In this document: one piece after another, positions 7,862 through 10,163 of the stretch
Numbering within the stretch: the first letter of the stretch is position 1
Layout of the letters: each line of letters begins with the position of its first letter
NCBI GenBank assembly: GCA_022402405.1
Contig: JAKRSG010000249.1
Location: forward strand, 1-10,163
Direction: 5' to 3'
Length of the DNA: 10,163 bases
DNA from: Bacteroidia bacterium
GTDB lineage: Bacteria > Bacteroidota > Bacteroidia > UKL13-3
Program-made: the position numbers and the translations under genes
Notes under the pieces: generated by a model
What the model was told of the DNA's origin: nothing
Seen by the model: the letters and a program-made list of their open reading frames with translations, nothing else
Databases searched by the model: none

Positions 7862-8485
7862 TTAGGTTAATTGTTTGTAAATTGGACTTTCTTCTAAGTA
7901 TCTTAAACCCTTTTCGGTACATATGGCACGTAAATGATACTTCATCATTTCTGAATGTACTTTTTTAAAATCGGTATTATCAGAATAATAATTGTCGGGG
8001 TTAAGCATAAAATCTACCAAATGAATGTAGAACCTGGCAATTAAGTTCTCATCAAAATCTGTATGATAATATCCCTTTTCTCTACCCTCTTTAAGGTTTT
8101 TTAGCACCTGGTTAAAAATAAAATCAACTCTAAATTGGTTAAGCGTATCCCAACTTTCTTTAAAGTACTTTTTTAAATCAAATAAAACACTTGGGTTAAT
8201 TTGCTTTTTTAAATCGCCGAAACTATCTGTAATCGCTAGCATAAAAGCCACCGGATTCTCTTGCTGATGAAGAATACAATCGCAAGCGTTTTTTTCCATG
8301 TTTATATGACGAGAAACGGTTTCAAACACCAAACTATTTTTGTCGGAAAAAAATTGATAAATCGTTTTTTTCGACATCCCCAGTTCGTTCGAAATCTCAT
8401 CCATGGTTACACGCTTGAAACCAAATTTCAAGAACATTTCCTCGGCTTTAGTTAGAATTTTATTTTTTACCTCTTCACTCATCAT
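7862..8485 (-). CDS. TetR/AcrR-family regulator of the efflux operon
   Basis: This 207-residue protein has the normal TetR-family length. The N-terminal DNA-binding domain covers about residues 8-54. Its helix-turn-helix (about 27-46) reads TMDEISNELGMSKKTIYQFF, which is very close to the family consensus. The all-helical C-terminal half (55-207) would bind ligand and dimerise; its ligand cannot be read from sequence. It is the first gene of the operon, with the channel gene 14 nt downstream, so it probably represses its own transcription and that of the pump. Two consecutive ATG codons (8485 and 8482) both fit as starts; the first is given. The TACATTTG promoter box lies 16 nt upstream. Confidence 0.92.
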   Translation of the reverse strand: MMSEEVKNKILTKAEEMFLKFGFKRVTMDEISNELGMSKKTIYQFFSDKNSLVFETVSRHINMEKNACDCILHQQENPVAFMLAITDSFGDLKKQINPSVLFDLKKYFKESWDTLNQFRVDFIFNQVLKNLKEGREKGYYHTDFDENLIARFYIHLVDFMLNPDNYYSDNTDFKKVHSEMMKYHLRAICTEKGLRYLEESPIYKQLT

Positions 8486-8501
8486 CTATTTTTTGGCGCT
8501 G

Positions 8502-8509
8502 CAAATGTA
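8502..8509 (-). promoter_or_regulatory. -7 box of the tetR efflux-operon promoter
   Basis: On the minus strand this is TACATTTG, matching TAnnTTTG exactly and identical to the -7 box of the intergenic RNA at 1829-1836. Transcription would begin near 8495, about 10 nt before the tetR ATG. The -33 position has only TTTC (8531-8528, 18-nt spacing), so the upstream element is weak, as is common for a regulated promoter. Confidence 0.5.
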
Positions 8510-8594
8510 ATATGTTAATACACATTGGAAACTATAAGCGTATAAAAAGTTTTCTATTAATTTCAAAACATTGGTTTACAGGTAAATATTTTTT

Positions 8595-8619
8595 GCTGAA
8601 CCAAGAGTTTTGGTTCAGC
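8595..8619 (+). repeat. Perfect 10-bp inverted repeat, possible operator
   Basis: GCTGAACCAA and TTGGTTCAGC form a perfect 10-bp inverted repeat around a 5-base spacer (8605-8609). It is not a terminator in either direction: on the plus strand T residues precede it and A residues follow it. It lies between the divergent tetR and kinase genes and overlaps the candidate -33 element of the kinase promoter. Its size and symmetry suit a dimeric regulator, but the nearer gene is the kinase, so assignment to the TetR protein is a guess. As RNA it could also fold into a leader hairpin. Confidence 0.5.
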
Positions 8620-8641
8620 CCGAGAAAAAAAACTACTTTTA
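8609..8641 (+). promoter_or_regulatory. Candidate promoter of the uridine kinase family gene
   Basis: TTTG (8609-8612) is followed after 21 nt by TACTTTTA (8634-8641), one mismatch from TAnnTTTG. Transcription would begin at or next to the ATG at 8647, giving a leaderless or nearly leaderless mRNA. The TTTG overlaps the right half of the inverted repeat, so a protein bound there would block it. Confidence 0.35.
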
Positions 8642-8646
8642 CCGCA

Positions 8647-9270
8647 ATGGTAAACAAGCCCTATTTAATTGGAATTTCTGGTGGAAGTGCGAGTGGAAAA
8701 ACCTCGTTTTTAAATGCTTTAAAGAAAAAATTCTCGCCTCAAGAAATATGTATTATTTCACAAGACAACTATTATAAATTGGCATATGAGCATGCCAAAG
8801 ATGAAAATGGACATATTAATTTCGACTTACCCGAATGCGTAGATTTGGATGCTTTTGCCAAAGATTTGAGTAAAATACACAATGGAGAAACCATTTACAG
8901 GCATGAATATCGGTTTCAACATGAACAGCAGCAAGGAGATTTATTACGATTTGACCCCGCTCCTATAATTGTATGCGAAGGCTTATTTATCTTTTATTAC
9001 GAAAGAATATTTGAGCAATTCGATTTGAAAATTTTCGTAAACGCCGCAGAAGAAATTGCACTAGAGCGACGAATAAAAAGAGATGTGGCCGAGAGAAATA
9101 TTAGTGAAGAATTTGCCATATACCAATGGAAGCATCATGTATTGCCATCTTATCAAAAATATTTGTTACCATTTATGGCTCAAGCAGATTTGATTATCAA
9201 CAACAATACTCATTTCGAAAATAGCCTAAATGTTATTTCAGACCATTTACAGAAAAAACTTCCTAAATAA
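8647..9270 (+). CDS. udk: Uridine kinase family protein (P-loop nucleoside kinase)
   Basis: This 207-residue protein belongs to the uridine kinase/phosphoribulokinase P-loop family. Uridine kinases phosphorylate uridine or cytidine in pyrimidine salvage. Visible features are Walker A GGSASGKT (12-19), SQDNYYK (38-44), NFDLP where the family has NFDHP, a strand ending VCEGLFIF in the position of VEGILLF, and the lid-region RRIKRD. The frame is open from 8512, but the upstream part is not convincing protein. The ATG at 8647 places the P-loop strand at the usual distance from the N-terminus and gives the usual family length. The nucleoside-contact segment reads EYRFQHEQ where canonical enzymes have VYDFVTHS or similar, and ERGR is replaced by ERNI. 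Fold and phosphotransfer are well supported; the uridine substrate is not certain. The stop lies 2 bp from that of exbD, which is convergent. Confidence 0.82.
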   Translation: MVNKPYLIGISGGSASGKTSFLNALKKKFSPQEICIISQDNYYKLAYEHAKDENGHINFDLPECVDLDAFAKDLSKIHNGETIYRHEYRFQHEQQQGDLLRFDPAPIIVCEGLFIFYYERIFEQFDLKIFVNAAEEIALERRIKRDVAERNISEEFAIYQWKHHVLPSYQKYLLPFMAQADLIINNNTHFENSLNVISDHLQKKLPK

Positions 9271-9272
9271 TT

Positions 9273-9671
9273 CTATTTCCCTGTTTGGGTTGCCATTACA
9301 ATCCTAATCTTGAGTTTGGTTCCGGTTGCCAACACATCTACTAAATCTTGGATAGTTAAAGCGGCATCCATCCTTAAAACCACGCTCATGTCTGGTTTTT
9401 CTTGCGATAACTGCAAAAGTGCAGATTCTAACTCATCGGTAGAAATAGGTTTATCGTTTAGATAATACGTTTTCTCTTTAGTAATAGTAAGATTTACTTG
9501 TTGTTTTACTACACCTTGCGTAGGAGTAGATTTAGGCAACAAAACTTTTATTACACTTGGATTGGCAAGTGTAGAAATAATTAAGAAAAATAAAAGCAAA
9601 AAGAACATGATATCGTTTAACGCAGAAGTTGCCACCTCCGCCTCAAAACGTTTTTTTCTTCTGAAGTCCAT
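9273..9671 (-). CDS. exbD: ExbD/TolR-family biopolymer transport protein
   Basis: This 132-residue protein has one membrane segment near the N-terminus (about 18-37) after a basic cytoplasmic tail (MDFRRKKRF), followed by a periplasmic domain. That is the ExbD/TolR plan. Asp20 in ALNDIMFFLLLFF matches the conserved membrane aspartate that carries protons through the ExbB-ExbD (TolQ-TolR) channel. The gene follows exbB by 10 nt, so the two are cotranscribed. No TonB gene is visible, and the Tol and Exb versions cannot be told apart from this pair alone. AAAGGAAT just before the ATG resembles a Shine-Dalgarno, though it is very close to the start. No terminator is seen after the stop, which lies 2 bp from the kinase stop. 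Confidence 0.9.
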   Translation of the reverse strand: MDFRRKKRFEAEVATSALNDIMFFLLLFFLIISTLANPSVIKVLLPKSTPTQGVVKQQVNLTITKEKTYYLNDKPISTDELESALLQLSQEKPDMSVVLRMDAALTIQDLVDVLATGTKLKIRIVMATQTGK

Positions 9672-9681
9672 ATTCCTTTTA

Positions 9682-10163
9682 TTAACTTTCTAAAATATCT
9701 ATAAAATCTATGGCAGTAGCTTGCATTTTATGGTTGAACCTATCTATTCTACTATTTAAAATATGGTAACCAGTATAAGCTAATACCCCAACGATAAGTC
9801 CGGCACCAGAAGTAATCATTTTTACATACAAACCACCTGCAATAACATCGATGGAAATATTATTACTCTGAGCGATATCGTAGAAGATTTTAATGATACC
9901 CGAAATGGTTCCAATAAATCCAAGCATTGGCGCTACACCGGCCGTTAATCCTAAAAACGAAAGATTCTTTTCAACCTTATCTAATTCTAAACTAGCGGCA
10001 CTTTCCATGGCGCTTTCAATATCTTTAATGGGCTTACCAATTCTAGTAATTCCCTTTTCTATAACCCTACTAATTGGAGAATTTATTCTCTGACAATAAG
10101 CCTGAGCCGCTTTAAGATCTCCTTTTGCAAGATGATCTTTGATATTGTTCATGAAATTATTTA
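9682..10163 (-). CDS. exbB: ExbB/TolQ-family proton channel protein, N-terminus cut off
   Basis: This is the C-terminal part of a MotA/TolQ/ExbB protein, which forms the proton-channel ring around ExbD and powers TonB- or Tol-dependent envelope work. An ATG at 10152 would give 156 residues, but the frame stays open to the window edge. Family members normally have another membrane segment and about 70 or more residues before this point, so the ATG is an internal Met and the gene is partial. Counting from that Met, the cytoplasmic segment runs to about 65. Two membrane segments follow: 66-90 (with GFIGTISGIIKIF) and 112-133 (with SGAGLIVGVLAYTGYHI). These are the conserved paired helices of the family. 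The stop lies 10 nt before exbD. Confidence 0.88.
   Translation of the reverse strand, partial: NNFMNNIKDHLAKGDLKAAQAYCQRINSPISRVIEKGITRIGKPIKDIESAMESAASLELDKVEKNLSFLGLTAGVAPMLGFIGTISGIIKIFYDIAQSNNISIDVIAGGLYVKMITSGAGLIVGVLAYTGYHILNSRIDRFNHKMQATAIDFIDILES

Noticed and set aside
7848..7922. Longer channel-protein start at 7922
   Set aside because: It would overlap tetR by 61 nt and bury the signal peptide behind 25 basic, polar residues.
1793..8619. Seven-base complementarity (GUUCAGC with GCUGAAC) between the intergenic RNA and the kinase upstream hairpin
   Set aside because: Seven bases match easily by chance, the bases are paired in both hairpins, and the kinase mRNA probably starts downstream of this site.
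8512..8646. Open frame upstream of the kinase as an N-terminal extension
   Set aside because: The stretch contains the inverted repeat and promoter-like boxes, has no family counterpart, and the ATG at 8647 gives the usual family length.
9682..10152. A short, complete 156-residue ExbB
   Set aside because: The frame remains open to the window edge and the normal first membrane segment is missing, so the gene is cut by the window rather than truncated.

Overview
The window looks like chromosomal DNA of a Bacteroidota bacterium (Cytophaga/Flavobacteria/Sphingobacteria type; genus not resolved). Four things point there: the AT-rich composition, the near absence of Shine-Dalgarno sequences before the genes, several matches to the Bacteroidota promoter pattern (TTG or TTTG, 19-21 nt, TAnnTTTG), and the family types present (a long RND pump with an insert in its central loop, a Bacteroidota-type uridine kinase relative, a YbiT-like ABC-F protein). 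No tRNA, rRNA, CRISPR array, insertion sequence or phage gene was seen. No intergenic gap exceeds 300 bases.

Layout. Positions 28-1647 (minus): a YbiT-like ABC-F ATPase that acts on ribosomes. One of its two composite ATP sites appears degenerate at the Walker A, Q-loop and signature positions. Positions 1648-1914: the largest gap (267 bp), with a good minus-strand promoter, a roughly 125-nt structured RNA of three hairpins ending in a strong intrinsic terminator, then a second weak promoter just before the ABC-F gene. This RNA is either a free small RNA or an attenuating leader of the ABC-F gene.

Positions 1915-8485 (minus): a compact four-gene efflux operon transcribed in the order TetR regulator, TolC-like outer membrane channel, lipoprotein membrane-fusion subunit, RND inner-membrane pump. 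The gaps are 14, 22 and 34 nt once the starts are corrected. Together the last three would form a tripartite proton-driven exporter under the control of the TetR protein.

Positions 8486-8646: a divergent control region with the tetR promoter, a perfect 10-bp inverted repeat and a candidate promoter for the next gene. Positions 8647-9270 (plus): a uridine kinase family protein with altered nucleoside-contact residues. Positions 9273-10163 (minus): exbD and the 3' part of exbB, whose stop faces the kinase stop only 2 bp away. They encode the proton-channel motor that energises TonB-type (or Tol) transport. The exbB start lies beyond the right edge.

Most of the window is ordinary housekeeping and efflux content. 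The parts most worth a second look are the RNA upstream of the ABC-F gene, the one-sided degeneration of the ABC-F ATP sites, and the inverted repeat between tetR and the kinase.
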